Shown here: piece after piece, positions 18,674 to 27,608 of the stretch
Numbering within the stretch: the stretch's first letter is position 1
How the letters are laid out: every line of letters begins with the position of its first letter
Assembly (NCBI RefSeq): GCF_017868775.1
Contig: NZ_CP053381.1
Coordinates: forward strand, 1,798,001-1,862,000
Length of the DNA: 64,000 nucleotides
Reading direction: 5' to 3'
From: Billgrantia sulfidoxydans
Lineage (GTDB): Bacteria; Pseudomonadota; Gammaproteobacteria; Pseudomonadales; Halomonadaceae
Translations under genes and position numbers: made by a program
The notes under the pieces: model-generated
Database searches by the model: none
Told to the model about the DNA's origin: nothing
The model's input: the letters and a program-made list of their open reading frames with translations, nothing else

Positions 18674-19795
18674 TCAGCGCTTGATTTCCAGATGGACTTC
18701 GATGGTGCGCAGCAGACGCTGACGGTCGATCCAGCCACTGACACGCCCGTTCTCCATGACGGGGATTTGGTTCAGGCCGTGCTCGTTGAGCAGTTGCAAT
18801 ATCTCGTCGGCCTTGGCGCCGGGGGGCACATGATAAAGCTTGTCGGCAGGGGTCATGATATCCGCCACTCGTGTCTCGGGCCACTGCGCTTGCGCCACCC
18901 GGCGTGCATCGCTCAGAGAGACCAGCCCCTCCACGTGAGCGGTATCGCGACTGACCAGGAAGGCTCGGCGCCCTGAAGGCAGCACGTCCTGGTACAGCCA
19001 CGCCTCGACCGGGCGTTGCCCCGTCACCAATGGCACGTCGGGGTCGGCCAGGTCTCGAGCCCGCACGCCGGCCAGTCGCTCCTTCAGCAGGTACATGCGA
19101 CTCTGTGCCTGGGTCATGTTGAGCAGGAACCAGGCGATCAGCAGGATCCACAGCCCGCCGACGAGATTGCCCACCACCATGTTCCACACGGCCAGTCCGA
19201 ACAGTCCGTAGGCGACCAGCTTTCCGCTGGCGAAGGCCGTTTCGTTTGCCTTGCCGGCGTCATTGGTCAGCTTCCACACCACGGCTCTCAAGACCCTTCC
19301 GCCGTCGAGTGGGAAGCCTGGTATCAGGTTGAAGACGGCCACCAGCAGGTTGATCGTCGCCAGCCATCCCAGGGCAACGGGAACCGGCTGATACCAGCCG
19401 CTAGTGATTGCCGCAAGCAAGCCGAAAGCGCCTGCCAGAACGAAGCTGACGATCGGCCCAGCGATGGCGATCCAGAACTCGTCGTTCGCCTTGTCCGGAT
19501 CGCGGTCCATCTGCGCGACGCCGCCGAAGATAAACAGAGTGATGGCCGTAACGAGAACACCTCGATGTATCGCCACGAGACTGTGTCCCAGCTCATGGGC
19601 AAGGATGGAGGCAAAGAACAGCAGAGCGGTAACCAATGCGGTGATGACAGCCGTGGTGACGGCCCAGCCGGGATGCTGGTTCTGGAATCCCGCACTCATC
19701 GTCGTCAGCAACAGGACGAAGATGATCAGCCAACTGATGTGGACTTCCAGGCGAATCCCGCGGAAATGACCGATGACCAGAACGGACTTGAACAT
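18674..19795 (-). CDS. Site-2 protease family (M50) metalloprotease with CBS domains
   Basis: A 373-residue membrane metalloprotease. Zinc ligands lie in HELGH (residues 67-71) within a membrane segment; the third ligand is in NLIPGFPLDGG near 150-160. About six membrane segments fill residues 15-220, and a CBS-domain pair occupies roughly 250-370. CBS-containing S2P members are thought to be regulated by adenine nucleotides and cleave substrates within the membrane. ATG 19795 has GAGGAGG six bases upstream, which rules out the 29-residue upstream extension. It is convergent with the PAS-GGDEF gene and divergent from the M28 peptidase. Confidence 0.88.
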   Translation of the reverse strand: MFKSVLVIGHFRGIRLEVHISWLIIFVLLLTTMSAGFQNQHPGWAVTTAVITALVTALLFFASILAHELGHSLVAIHRGVLVTAITLFIFGGVAQMDRDPDKANDEFWIAIAGPIVSFVLAGAFGLLAAITSGWYQPVPVALGWLATINLLVAVFNLIPGFPLDGGRVLRAVVWKLTNDAGKANETAFASGKLVAYGLFGLAVWNMVVGNLVGGLWILLIAWFLLNMTQAQSRMYLLKERLAGVRARDLADPDVPLVTGQRPVEAWLYQDVLPSGRRAFLVSRDTAHVEGLVSLSDARRVAQAQWPETRVADIMTPADKLYHVPPGAKADEILQLLNEHGLNQIPVMENGRVSGWIDRQRLLRTIEVHLEIKR

Positions 19796-19939
19796 CGTGA
19801 GCCTCCTCTTTTCGGCCAGTTTGACCGCTTCGGCGGGGCCGGCCAAGGAGAACCGCCTGCTAACAGGTTTTGTTCTGTTCACCAGCCTCCCTCGCGCCTA
19901 TCTTCCAAACGTAGGTGTGACTCCAGGGAGGGAGGGCGG

Positions 19940-21001
19940 ATGCCGTCGAAACGCATGCAAGGGGTGGAGGAGCGCGAAGCGGGCCGAACGGTGAAGCGCA
20001 GGCACTCGCGCCTGATGGCGCTGCTGGGAGCACTGGCGCTGGTCGTCTTCGTGGCGCTGGCGAGTGGCTACTGGCTGATGCTGTCCATGCCGGGGGGTTC
20101 CTTTCGCGATGAGCCCGCCCCGTTGAAGGAGGAGGGCGAGGCCCTGCGTGAACGGCTCCATGCTCACGTGCGCATCCTGTCCGAGGAGATCGGCGAACGC
20201 CACTACTGGCGGCCGGATGCCTTGCGGGCCGCAGGCGACTATGTCGAGCGCGCCTTCGAGGCGGCTGGGCACCGGCCGCGGCGGCAGGCCGTACCGACGG
20301 GTAGCCGGACGTTCCATAACATCGAGGTGGTCCTGCCTGGCGGGCTGCTGGCCGACGAGGTGCTGGTGGTCGGCGCGCACTACGATACGGTGCGCGGCAG
20401 CCCCGGTGCCGATGACAATGCCTCCGGCGTGGCGGTGCTGATCGAGCTGGCACGTCTCCTGCAGAATGCCGAGCTCGATCGCACCTTGCGCCTGGTGGCG
20501 TTCGTCAACGAGGAAATTCCGTTCTTCGGCAGCAGGGCCATGGGCAGCCTGTACTACGCGCGGCAGGCCAGCGCCGAAGGGATGGATATCGTGGGCATGA
20601 TCTCACTGGAAATGCTCGGCTATTTCAGCAGCGAGCCGAACAGCCAGGCCTATCCGTTCCCGCTGAGCCACTTCTATCCCGACCGGGGGGAGTTTCTCGC
20701 CTTCGTCAGCAACCTGGAGTCGCGCAGCCTGCTGCATCGGACCATCGGCGCCTTTCGCCGGCACGCCGAGATTCCCTCCGAGGGGCTGGTGGCGCCGCCG
20801 CAGCTCGGTGACATACGCCGCTCGGACCACTGGGCCTTCTGGGAGTCGGGGGTTCCCGCCATCATGCTGACCGATACCGCCAATTTCCGTAACCCTCACT
20901 ATCACCGCCCCAGCGATACACACGACCGCCTCGACTATCCCGCCATGGCCAGGCTCACCGAAGCGCTGGTGGCCACGCTCGAGGCCTTGGCCAGGCGCTG
21001 A
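19940..21001 (+). CDS. M28 family zinc aminopeptidase, membrane-anchored
   Basis: A 353-residue protein with one N-terminal membrane anchor (about residues 27-50), then a periplasmic M28 peptidase domain. Zinc ligands follow the family order: His in GAHYDT near 146, Asp in GADDNASG near 157, the Glu pair in FVNEE near 190, the acidic residue in SLEMLGY, and His in HYHRPSDTHD near the end. It should remove N-terminal residues from peptides. The start at 19940 follows GGGAGGG. A much longer upstream frame is an antisense artefact across the S2P gene. Confidence 0.88.
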   Translation: MPSKRMQGVEEREAGRTVKRRHSRLMALLGALALVVFVALASGYWLMLSMPGGSFRDEPAPLKEEGEALRERLHAHVRILSEEIGERHYWRPDALRAAGDYVERAFEAAGHRPRRQAVPTGSRTFHNIEVVLPGGLLADEVLVVGAHYDTVRGSPGADDNASGVAVLIELARLLQNAELDRTLRLVAFVNEEIPFFGSRAMGSLYYARQASAEGMDIVGMISLEMLGYFSSEPNSQAYPFPLSHFYPDRGEFLAFVSNLESRSLLHRTIGAFRRHAEIPSEGLVAPPQLGDIRRSDHWAFWESGVPAIMLTDTANFRNPHYHRPSDTHDRLDYPAMARLTEALVATLEALARR

Positions 21002-21020
21002 GCCGGGCCGCTTCCATGAA

Positions 21021-21047
21021 CCGGGCCTCGCCGCTGGCGAGGCCCGG
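21021..21047. terminator. Bidirectional terminator hairpin
   Basis: A perfect 12-bp stem (CCGGGCCTCGCC with GGCGAGGCCCGG) closed by a GCT triloop sits between the convergent M28 peptidase and YbaK-like genes. There is no strong T tract on either side, so termination efficiency is uncertain. Confidence 0.6.
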
Positions 21048-21086
21048 GGAGCGACGAGCGACAGGGCGGCAAGGCACTCCTGGCGC

Positions 21087-21557
21087 TCAGTGGTGGCGGC
21101 TGAACTGACCGTGCGGACTGTTGCCCATCAGCTTCTCGAACTCGTTGCCGCTCATGTGCAGCAGCGTTTCGTGATCGCCGGCATCGAAATAGATGTCGGG
21201 CTGGTGGCGCAGCATGTCGTCGACGTAGACCTGCAGGCCGTACGCCTGGCCCACGGGGCTGGTGGCGCCGGGGTCGCAGTCGCGAAAGCGGCTGACGATC
21301 TCATCTTCCGTGGCCAGCTCCACCGGTTCGTCGAACAGCTGGGAAAGGCTGTCGAGGTCGGCATCGCAGGTACTGGGCAGCACGGCGATCCGGTAGCCCG
21401 AACTGCCGTGTAGCATGACGGCCTTGGCGAGCTGCTCGCCGGTGATGTGGGATTGCTGGGCAACGCGGCTGGCGCTGACTTCACGGACGTGCTTGACCTC
21501 CTCGTAATCGATGTCACAGGCTCTCAAGTACTCCCGTAGGGTTGCCGGGATAGCCAT
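21087..21557 (-). CDS. YbaK/ProX-type aminoacyl-tRNA deacylase domain protein
   Basis: A 156-residue single-domain protein of the YbaK/EbsC/ProXp family, whose members hydrolyse mischarged aminoacyl-tRNAs such as Ala-tRNA(Pro) or Cys-tRNA(Pro). The N-terminal LREYLRACDIDYEEVKH, the segment GEQLAKAVML with its conserved Lys, and the C-terminal GDHETLLHMSGNEF are visible. Which tRNA it edits cannot be told. ATG 21557 has GAGGGAG upstream; the 57-residue longer frame has no support. It is divergent from a lipoprotein gene. Confidence 0.8.
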   Translation of the reverse strand: MAIPATLREYLRACDIDYEEVKHVREVSASRVAQQSHITGEQLAKAVMLHGSSGYRIAVLPSTCDADLDSLSQLFDEPVELATEDEIVSRFRDCDPGATSPVGQAYGLQVYVDDMLRHQPDIYFDAGDHETLLHMSGNEFEKLMGNSPHGQFSRHH

Positions 21558-21772
21558 GGCTCTGTCTCCCTCGGCACGGTGGCCGACGTACGCTGGTGGT
21601 GTGCCTCCCTGCGGCGGTGTCTGTCCTCGCCTAATCAGCATAGCGCGCCAATGGGTGGGTATCTCGTACAGGAGGCGCGACGGCCTGCGTTGATCGACAA
21701 GCGGGCAGTGCGATGCTCGGCTGGCCATACTGTGTCGTAGGATTCCGGAGGCGACCAGCCAGGTGGGGCGAA

Positions 21773-22120
21773 GTGCGATCGATACGTCAGAGGTTGATGG
21801 CCGGACTGGCCCTGCTGGCTCTTGCGGCCTGCTCGGATTCGACGGCGAAGGCGCGTGAAGTGAGCCTGCCGGTGCTCGTCGATCAGGCTGGACAGCTCGA
21901 CGGCTCGCGGTTGGCCACGCAGGGGAAGGTGCGCCACTTCGAGGACCCGCTGCACTACTGGATCGAGGATGAGGACCTCAACCGAGTGGAGATTTTCCCC
22001 CACGAGCGGATCGCTCCCCACCTGGGCGAGACGGTGCGTGTCATCGGGGTTTTCGAGTACTCTCCCAGCCGTGGGCGTCGTTTGACCCTGGAGAGCGTCG
22101 AGCCGGTCGGTGAGCGCTAG
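21773..22120 (+). CDS. Small lipoprotein with a probable OB-fold
   Basis: A 115-residue lipoprotein. A short basic n-region (RSIRQR) is followed by a hydrophobic core and the lipobox LALAAC, so the Cys near residue 20 would be lipidated. The remaining 95 residues have the strand pattern of a small OB-fold (GSRLATQGKV, HYWIEDEDLNRVEIF, ETVRVIGVF); this is inferred from pattern only. I chose GTG 21773, with GGTGGGG upstream, because it gives a normal lipoprotein signal; ATG 21797 and the longer frame from 21713 are less likely. It precedes an acyltransferase gene by about 40 bases, probably in one transcript. Confidence 0.6.
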   Translation: MRSIRQRLMAGLALLALAACSDSTAKAREVSLPVLVDQAGQLDGSRLATQGKVRHFEDPLHYWIEDEDLNRVEIFPHERIAPHLGETVRVIGVFEYSPSRGRRLTLESVEPVGER

Positions 22121-22160
22121 GGCAGGCGCAGGGGCAACGAGTCGCAGCGAGGGAACCGCC

Positions 22161-23267
22161 ATGATCGGGCTCAGCCAGAGGCCGCAACTGCCATCCTTGC
22201 CCGCCAGGGTAGAGGCCATCGACCTGGCCCGAGGCATTGCCATCGCCCTGATGATCCTCAGTCACACGGTCAGCGGGCTGCTCGGCATCCGCGAGGTGCC
22301 CGACTGGGGCATGGTGCCGATCCACCTGTTCACCAAGTTTTCCTCCTCGCTGTTCATTCTGGTGTTCGGCATCGCCTTGGCGGTGGCCTTCCTGCCCAAG
22401 GTCGGCACGCCCGACTGGCCCCGGCGCCGGCGCAAGCTGGTGCTGCGTGGGCTGGAAGTGCTGTTCTGGTACAAGGCGTTGACCATCGTCGAGATGCTGC
22501 CGCTGTTTCCGCCCCCCGACATACTCGCCACGCTGCTCTACCAGCGCTTCGCCATCTGGGTCGAGATTCTCGGCTTCTACGCCCTGGCGCTGCTGTGGCT
22601 GCCGTGGGTGCTGCCGCTGTGGTGCCGCATGCCGCTATGGTCGCGGCTGCTCGTTCCGGTGGCGGTGGGCGTGATCTCGGTACTGCTCGAGCGCCATTTC
22701 CACTTCTGGGGCAGCGTGATACTCAAGGCGCTGCTGGTCGAGGACGTCGACCACTACACCTGGGGCCAGCTCGCGCGGCTGCCCCTGGTGATGGCGGGCC
22801 TGCTGATCGGCGAGGCGGTGCTGCGCTGGTATGGCGAGCCGGCCACCCGGCGGCGCCTGATGGCATGCCTCGCCGGCATGGGCACGCTGTTCCTGGCGGG
22901 CTTCGCGGTGCTTGCCTGGCCCGATGGCCACGAGGCGCTGCTGGCCGTGGCCTGGAATGTCGGCAAGCACCCTCCCGAGGTGCCCTTCATGCTGTTCAGT
23001 ACCGGCGGGGCGCTGGTGATCCTGGCGCTCTGCCTGCTGGGGGGGCGGCGTGCGGCCACCTGGCTCGCCCCCTTCACCGTGATCGGCGGCGATGCCCTGC
23101 GCGCCTTCATCTTCCACATCGTGGCGATCTTCCTGGTGCTGCGCTTGCTGTTCGGCGCCTGGCAGGTCTACAGCTATCCGCAGGTGTTGGCCATCGCCGT
23201 TGGCCTGATCCTGCTCACCGCGGGCTGGATTGCCCTGGTACGCCGCTTCAGGGAGCTGAGTCGATGA
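22161..23267 (+). CDS. Multi-spanning membrane acyltransferase-like protein (HGSNAT/DUF1624-like)
   Basis: A 368-residue protein with about ten membrane segments. It starts with the motif EAIDLARGIAIALMILSH, characteristic of the heparan-alpha-glucosaminide N-acetyltransferase-like and acyltransferase-3 families. These transfer acyl groups across the membrane to sugars or other periplasmic acceptors. The conserved His after ILS and the R in LARG are typical. GAGGG lies upstream of ATG 22161. It is followed, with a stop/start region of about 15 bases, by a serine hydrolase gene with which it probably shares a transcript. Confidence 0.72.
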   Translation: MIGLSQRPQLPSLPARVEAIDLARGIAIALMILSHTVSGLLGIREVPDWGMVPIHLFTKFSSSLFILVFGIALAVAFLPKVGTPDWPRRRRKLVLRGLEVLFWYKALTIVEMLPLFPPPDILATLLYQRFAIWVEILGFYALALLWLPWVLPLWCRMPLWSRLLVPVAVGVISVLLERHFHFWGSVILKALLVEDVDHYTWGQLARLPLVMAGLLIGEAVLRWYGEPATRRRLMACLAGMGTLFLAGFAVLAWPDGHEALLAVAWNVGKHPPEVPFMLFSTGGALVILALCLLGGRRAATWLAPFTVIGGDALRAFIFHIVAIFLVLRLLFGAWQVYSYPQVLAIAVGLILLTAGWIALVRRFRELSR

Positions 23268-23281
23268 CAGGAAGGAGGTGC

Positions 23282-24352
23282 ATGCGGGCGCTGCTGCTGC
23301 TGGCCATGACGATCCCGTCGCTGGCCGTGGCCCAGCCCGGCTGGGCGGAGCAGGTAGAAGCCTGGGTCGAGCCGCCCTGGGCCGAGCGGCTGGATGCCCG
23401 GTTGGCACTGCTGGATGCCGGCTTTCACGGCGAGCTCGGCGTGCACGTGCGCAACCTCGAGACGGGGGCGCGGCATGGCTGGCGCGACGCCGAATCCTGG
23501 TACCTGGCCTCGCTGGTCAAGGTGCCGGTGGCGATCGAGCTGATGGCCCGGGTCGAAGCGGGGGAGATGGCCCTGCGCGACCGCCTGATGCTCGCCCGCA
23601 GCGATTATGTCGACGGCGCCGGCTCCACCAACTGGGCGTCACCGGGCAGCGCCTTGCCGCTGCGCCGGCTGCTGGAGTCGATGCTGGTTGCCAGCGACAA
23701 CACCGCCAGCGACATGCTGATGCGCCACCTGGGGGTGGAGAGGGTCAACGAGAGGGTGCGCCGCCTCACGCCAGCCGGTGGGCTGGGGCCGATCACCACG
23801 CTGGTCGACGTGCGCCGTCGCGCCTATGCCAACCTGCATCCGGACGCCTCCGGCCTGAGCGGCATGGATTTCATCGAGCTGCGCAAGCGCGACGGGGAAG
23901 AGGCGCGGCTGGCCTGGTTCCTTCGGCGCCTGGGGCTGTCCCCGCCGCAGCTGCTGGCGCCGAGCATCGACGAGGCCTTTCAGCGCTATTACGCCACCGA
24001 CCTCAACAGCGGCCGGCTCGACGCCTATGGCGACCTGCTCGAGGCACTGGCGCTGGGCAGGGCGCTGGGGCCGGATGCCACCGCCGAGCTGCTCGCGGTG
24101 ATGTCGCGTACCCGCAGCGGCGATCGGCGGCTCAAGGCCGGCCTGGGCCACGACATTCGCCTGGCCCACAAGACCGGCACCCAGCATCGGCTCGCCTGCG
24201 ATGCGGGCATCGCCACGCAGGGGCAGGGCGAGGAGGCTCGCCGCGTGGTGATCGTGGCCTGTGTGCGCGGCGAGCTCGACCTCGCCCGCAACGAGCAGAT
24301 GCTGGCCGCCGTGGGGCGTGCCGTGAGGGAAGCGGGGGCGTTCGAGGGCTGA
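23282..24352 (+). CDS. Periplasmic serine hydrolase of beta-lactamase fold
   Basis: A 356-residue exported protein: signal peptide MRALLLLAMTIPSLAVAQ, then a serine beta-lactamase/transpeptidase fold. Active-site motifs are SLVK (Ser near 77), SDN near 137 and KTG near 297. A class A ExxLN omega-loop motif is not apparent, and an extra helical insert lies around residues 200-260, so it may be a peptidase or carboxypeptidase rather than a beta-lactamase. ATG 23282 is chosen because AAGGAGGTG directly precedes it and it gives a clean signal peptide. ATG 23264, overlapping the previous stop, is the alternative. Confidence 0.8.
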   Translation: MRALLLLAMTIPSLAVAQPGWAEQVEAWVEPPWAERLDARLALLDAGFHGELGVHVRNLETGARHGWRDAESWYLASLVKVPVAIELMARVEAGEMALRDRLMLARSDYVDGAGSTNWASPGSALPLRRLLESMLVASDNTASDMLMRHLGVERVNERVRRLTPAGGLGPITTLVDVRRRAYANLHPDASGLSGMDFIELRKRDGEEARLAWFLRRLGLSPPQLLAPSIDEAFQRYYATDLNSGRLDAYGDLLEALALGRALGPDATAELLAVMSRTRSGDRRLKAGLGHDIRLAHKTGTQHRLACDAGIATQGQGEEARRVVIVACVRGELDLARNEQMLAAVGRAVREAGAFEG

Positions 24353-24424
24353 CCGGGGTGCGTTCGAGAGGGAGGCGGGCCCGGACTTGCGACGAACGTA
24401 TAATGGCCGTTGCCGCGTTCGAGA

Positions 24425-24453
24425 TTGACAGCCCAGCGGGCGATGTCTAGCCT
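24425..24453 (+). promoter_or_regulatory. Candidate sigma70 promoter of the gluconate/TRAP operon
   Basis: A perfect -35 hexamer TTGACA (24425-24430) is followed 17 bases later by a weak -10 (TAGCCT, 24448-24453). The predicted start near 24460 would place the GntR-type palindrome at about +6 to +19, a position that suits repression. The -10 match is poor, so the promoter is a prediction. Confidence 0.4.
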
Positions 24454-24465
24454 TCAAGCATCGAA

Positions 24466-24479
24466 TGTTACCGGTAACA
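24466..24479. promoter_or_regulatory. GntR-type (LacI family) operator palindrome
   Basis: TGTTACCGGTAACA is a perfect 14-bp palindrome with the central CG typical of LacI-family operators. It closely resembles the gluconate repressor GntR sites known from E. coli. It lies about 90 bases before the TRAP transporter genes, whose cluster ends with a LacI-family regulator and gluconokinase. That regulator is the obvious ligand-responsive repressor. Confidence 0.78.
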
Positions 24480-24566
24480 ACGCCGACATTCGATCCGGTG
24501 GGCTGCATGCCTGCCGGAGACGCGACGATGTGCCAACTCACAACGATAATTCGACTGGAGTCCGCC

Positions 24567-25640
24567 ATGACCCCCATCTGGCGCAACACCCTTACGCTAG
24601 CCGGTGCTGCTACCCTCTCCGTGGGCCTTGCCTATGCTCAGAGCCCGGACCTCTCCGATCCGCCCGCCATCGAGGGCGAGGTGGTGGGCGACCACGGCAG
24701 CCATACCCTGCGCATGGGCATCGGCCTGGCCGAGAGTTCGCCGCAGTATCTCTCCAGCCAGTATTTTGCCGACATTCTCGAGCAGCGTACCGATGGGCGC
24801 ATTACCGTCAACATCTTCCCCAACAGCCAGTTGGGTGACGACGTGCAGATGATGGAAATGCTCCAGACCGGTTCGCTGGACATGACCTATCCCTCCTCTT
24901 CGCCGGCCACCACCTACGTCGAGGAGCTGGCGGTGTTCGACCTGCCCTTCCTGCTGCCGAATCGAGAGGCGGCCATCGCCGTCATGCAGAGCGATACCGC
25001 CCAGCGCATGCTCGATGGCTTCGAGGGTTCCGGCATCAAGGCGCTGGCCTTCTCCGAGAACGGCTACCGTCAGCTCTCCAACAGCGTACGCCCGGTCGAG
25101 TCGCCCGAGGACGTCGCCGGCCTCGACGTGAGCGGCCTGACCATTCGTACCATGGAGAACCCGGTCCACCTGTCGATCTGGGAAACCCTGGGCGCGAACC
25201 CCACGCCGATGGCGTTCGGTGAGCTGTTCTCGGCCATGGAACAGGGCGTCGTGGATGGCCAGGAGAACCCCTGGAGCACCATCCTGACCTCCAACTTCCA
25301 CGAAGTGCAGGACTACGGCTCCGAAACCCGCCACGTCTATACGCCGTTCATCATGATGATCTCCGAGCGCACCTGGGAGCGCATGGCGCCCGAGTACCAG
25401 GAGCTGGTGCAGGAGGCCGCGCGGCAGTCGGCCGAGTACGAGATCCAGCTGGCCACCGAATACGATGACTGGTCGCGCGAGCAGCTCGAAGAGAAAGGCA
25501 TGCAGATCACCCGCCTCGACGACGAGCAGATCGCCGCCTTCCAGGAAGCCGTGCAGCCGGTCTACGACGAGTGGGCCCCGCGCATCGGCGAGGACCTGAT
25601 CGCCGAGATCCAGGAGATCGTCGAGTCCTCTTCCCAGTAA
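24567..25640 (+). CDS. TRAP transporter substrate-binding protein (DctP family)
   Basis: A 357-residue periplasmic solute receptor with a signal peptide ending near AYA (residue 24). The DctP hallmarks are present: the selectivity Arg in TIRTMENPVH, then GANPTPMAFGELFSAMEQGVVDGQEN in pieces, which normally clamps a carboxylate. Co-location with gluconokinase and a GntR-like repressor suggests a sugar-acid ligand such as gluconate, though this is inferred. CTGGAG lies upstream of ATG 24567. It is the first structural gene of the operon, 64 bases before the small permease gene. Confidence 0.88.
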   Translation: MTPIWRNTLTLAGAATLSVGLAYAQSPDLSDPPAIEGEVVGDHGSHTLRMGIGLAESSPQYLSSQYFADILEQRTDGRITVNIFPNSQLGDDVQMMEMLQTGSLDMTYPSSSPATTYVEELAVFDLPFLLPNREAAIAVMQSDTAQRMLDGFEGSGIKALAFSENGYRQLSNSVRPVESPEDVAGLDVSGLTIRTMENPVHLSIWETLGANPTPMAFGELFSAMEQGVVDGQENPWSTILTSNFHEVQDYGSETRHVYTPFIMMISERTWERMAPEYQELVQEAARQSAEYEIQLATEYDDWSREQLEEKGMQITRLDDEQIAAFQEAVQPVYDEWAPRIGEDLIAEIQEIVESSSQ

Positions 25641-25703
25641 TCCTTCCAACGACCGCATTGGCAGGGCAGGGGGCTTTCCCCCTTGCCCTGCACGGAGCGC
25701 TGC

Positions 25704-26294
25704 ATGACCACGCACAACCCACCTCCGGCCGACCCCGGCGTCTATCTCGACGACCCCAACCGTGAACCGCTGGAGCTCGATGTCGAGGGCCGCCGCGGCC
25801 CGGCGGCCTTTCGCTGGCTGACCGTGGCCATGGAACACCTGATCGCGACCATCCTGGTCGCCCTGATCGTGTCGGTGTCGGCCAACGTCATCGGCCGTTC
25901 GATGTTCAATCGCTCGCTGCCGTGGGCCGACGAGCTGGCCCGCATGCTGTTCATCTGGCTGATCTTCGTCGGCGCCGCGGCGGCCTTCGCCCGCTACGAG
26001 CACATCGCCGTGGATTTCCTGGTGCGCCGGCTCAAGCCGCGCGCCGCCTATGTCCTTTTCCTGCTCCAGCACCTGATCATCGCGTCCCTGATGGGCATCA
26101 TGGTCTGGGGTGGCTACTTGGTGATGTCACGCTCCACCGGTCGCACCGCCATCCTCGGCGTCCCGTGGAACCTGATCAACGTCTCCCTGGTGCTCTGTTC
26201 GCTGTTCATCGTCGCAGTGGCCTTGTGGCGTGCCTGGCTATGCCTGCGCCTCATCCGCGACCCTCAAGCCGCCGTGCGGCAAGCGGGAGACTGA
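25704..26294 (+). CDS. TRAP transporter small permease (DctQ family)
   Basis: A 196-residue protein with four membrane segments (from about residue 48), preceded by a polar 45-residue N-terminus. The DctQ pattern is visible in NVIGRSMFNRSLPWADELARMLFIW-type residues and in YEHIAVDFL. It pairs with DctM to form the membrane part of the sodium-driven uptake system. ATG 25704 lies inside GCGCTGCATG; a seven-residue longer version from 25683 is possible. Three bases separate it from the large permease gene. Confidence 0.88.
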   Translation: MTTHNPPPADPGVYLDDPNREPLELDVEGRRGPAAFRWLTVAMEHLIATILVALIVSVSANVIGRSMFNRSLPWADELARMLFIWLIFVGAAAAFARYEHIAVDFLVRRLKPRAAYVLFLLQHLIIASLMGIMVWGGYLVMSRSTGRTAILGVPWNLINVSLVLCSLFIVAVALWRAWLCLRLIRDPQAAVRQAGD

Positions 26295-26297
26295 CCC

Positions 26298-27581
26298 ATG
26301 CTGTGGATTTTCCTCGCCATTCTGTTCGCCTCCATCGTGCTGGGGCTGCCCATTGCCTTCGGCCTCGGCATCGCCGCCGTGGTCATGGCGGTGCTCTCCG
26401 ACATTCCGCTGTCGATCCTGATCGAGCAGTCGATCCGCGGCGTGAACAATTTCCCGCTGTTGGCCATCCCGTTCTTCATTCTGGTGGGAGAAGTGATGAG
26501 CAACGGCGGCATCGCCCGCCGGCTGATGGAGCTCGCCGGGGCGTTGGTCGGCTTCGTGCGCGGCGGGCTCGGGCAGGTGGCGATCACCGGCTCGATGTTC
26601 TTCGGCGGCATCAGCGGCTCGGCGGTGGCCGATACCGCCGCCACCGGCGCGATGATGATCCCGTCGATGAAGCAGCAGGGCTATACCGCCCCGCATGCCA
26701 CCGCGATCAACACCGTCTCCTCGGTGATCGGCATCATCATTCCGCCGTCGATCCCGCTGATCCTGTTCGGCATCGTCACCGAGACCTCGATCAGCCGGCT
26801 GTTCATCGCCGGCATCGTGCCGGGCCTGCTGATCGGCTTCGCGCTGATGGTGACCACGTTCATCATGGCCAGCATCGAGCACGCCGGGCAGACCCGAAAA
26901 TTCGAGCTGGGCCGCCTGTGGCAGGCGCTGAAGGCGGCGTGGCTGGCGCTGGTGCTGCCGGTGATCGTGATCGGTGGCATCCTCGGCGGGGTCTTCACCG
27001 CCACCGAAGCGGCCGTGGCCGCGCTGCTCTATTCGCTGTTCATTTCGCTGGTGGTGTACCGCGAATTTCACCCTCGCGAGCTGTGGGGCATGCTGATCCG
27101 CACCGCGCGGCTGACCGGCATGGTGCTGCTGCTGCTGGCGTTCGCCACCGTCATTGCCTGGTTCCTGACCATCAACATGGTGCCGCAGACCCTGGTGCGC
27201 CAGGTACAGGCGATCACCCAGGAGCCGTTCTGGCTGCTGCTGATCGTGGCCGGTCTGCTACTGCTGGTGGGGTTCGTGATGGACCTGACCCCGGCGATGG
27301 TGATCATGGCGCCGATGCTGACGCCGATCGTCACCTCGGTGGGGGTCGACCCCGTCTACTTCGGCGTGCTGATGGCCTTCATCCTCGGCATCGGCCTGCT
27401 GACGCCGCCGGTGGGCACCTGTCTCTACGTCGGCTGCGGTGTCGGTCGGGTCAGCATGGAGCAGCTGGTCCGGGCAATGCTGCCCTATTACGCGGCGCTG
27501 CTGGTGGTGCTGGTAGTGTTGATCGCCTTCCCCGGGATCGTGACCTGGCTGCCCGACATGGCCGCAGTCCGTGGAAACTGA
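26298..27581 (+). CDS. TRAP transporter large permease (DctM family)
   Basis: A 427-residue protein with twelve or so hydrophobic segments and the DctM signature: NFPLLAIPFFILVGE near residue 50, GSMFFGGISGSAVADTAA near 100, IIPPSIPLILFG near 140, and GLLTPPVGTCLYVG near 370. It carries out Na+-coupled uptake of the solute delivered by the DctP protein. It follows the small permease gene almost directly and is followed at once by the gluconokinase gene, so all are one operon. Confidence 0.92.
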   Translation: MLWIFLAILFASIVLGLPIAFGLGIAAVVMAVLSDIPLSILIEQSIRGVNNFPLLAIPFFILVGEVMSNGGIARRLMELAGALVGFVRGGLGQVAITGSMFFGGISGSAVADTAATGAMMIPSMKQQGYTAPHATAINTVSSVIGIIIPPSIPLILFGIVTETSISRLFIAGIVPGLLIGFALMVTTFIMASIEHAGQTRKFELGRLWQALKAAWLALVLPVIVIGGILGGVFTATEAAVAALLYSLFISLVVYREFHPRELWGMLIRTARLTGMVLLLLAFATVIAWFLTINMVPQTLVRQVQAITQEPFWLLLIVAGLLLLVGFVMDLTPAMVIMAPMLTPIVTSVGVDPVYFGVLMAFILGIGLLTPPVGTCLYVGCGVGRVSMEQLVRAMLPYYAALLVVLVVLIAFPGIVTWLPDMAAVRGN

Positions 27582-27608
27582 GTGCGGCAACTGACGAGCG
27601 GAGGTCCC

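Noticed and set aside
19016..19939. Extension of the M28 peptidase frame far upstream over the site-2 protease gene.
   Set aside because: The extra 308 residues are antisense to a well-supported gene; the anchored peptidase has its own start with GGGAGGG at 19940.
24399..24404. A perfect TATAAT upstream of the TRAP operon.
   Set aside because: No -35 element lies at a usable distance; the TTGACA further downstream fits better with the operator position.
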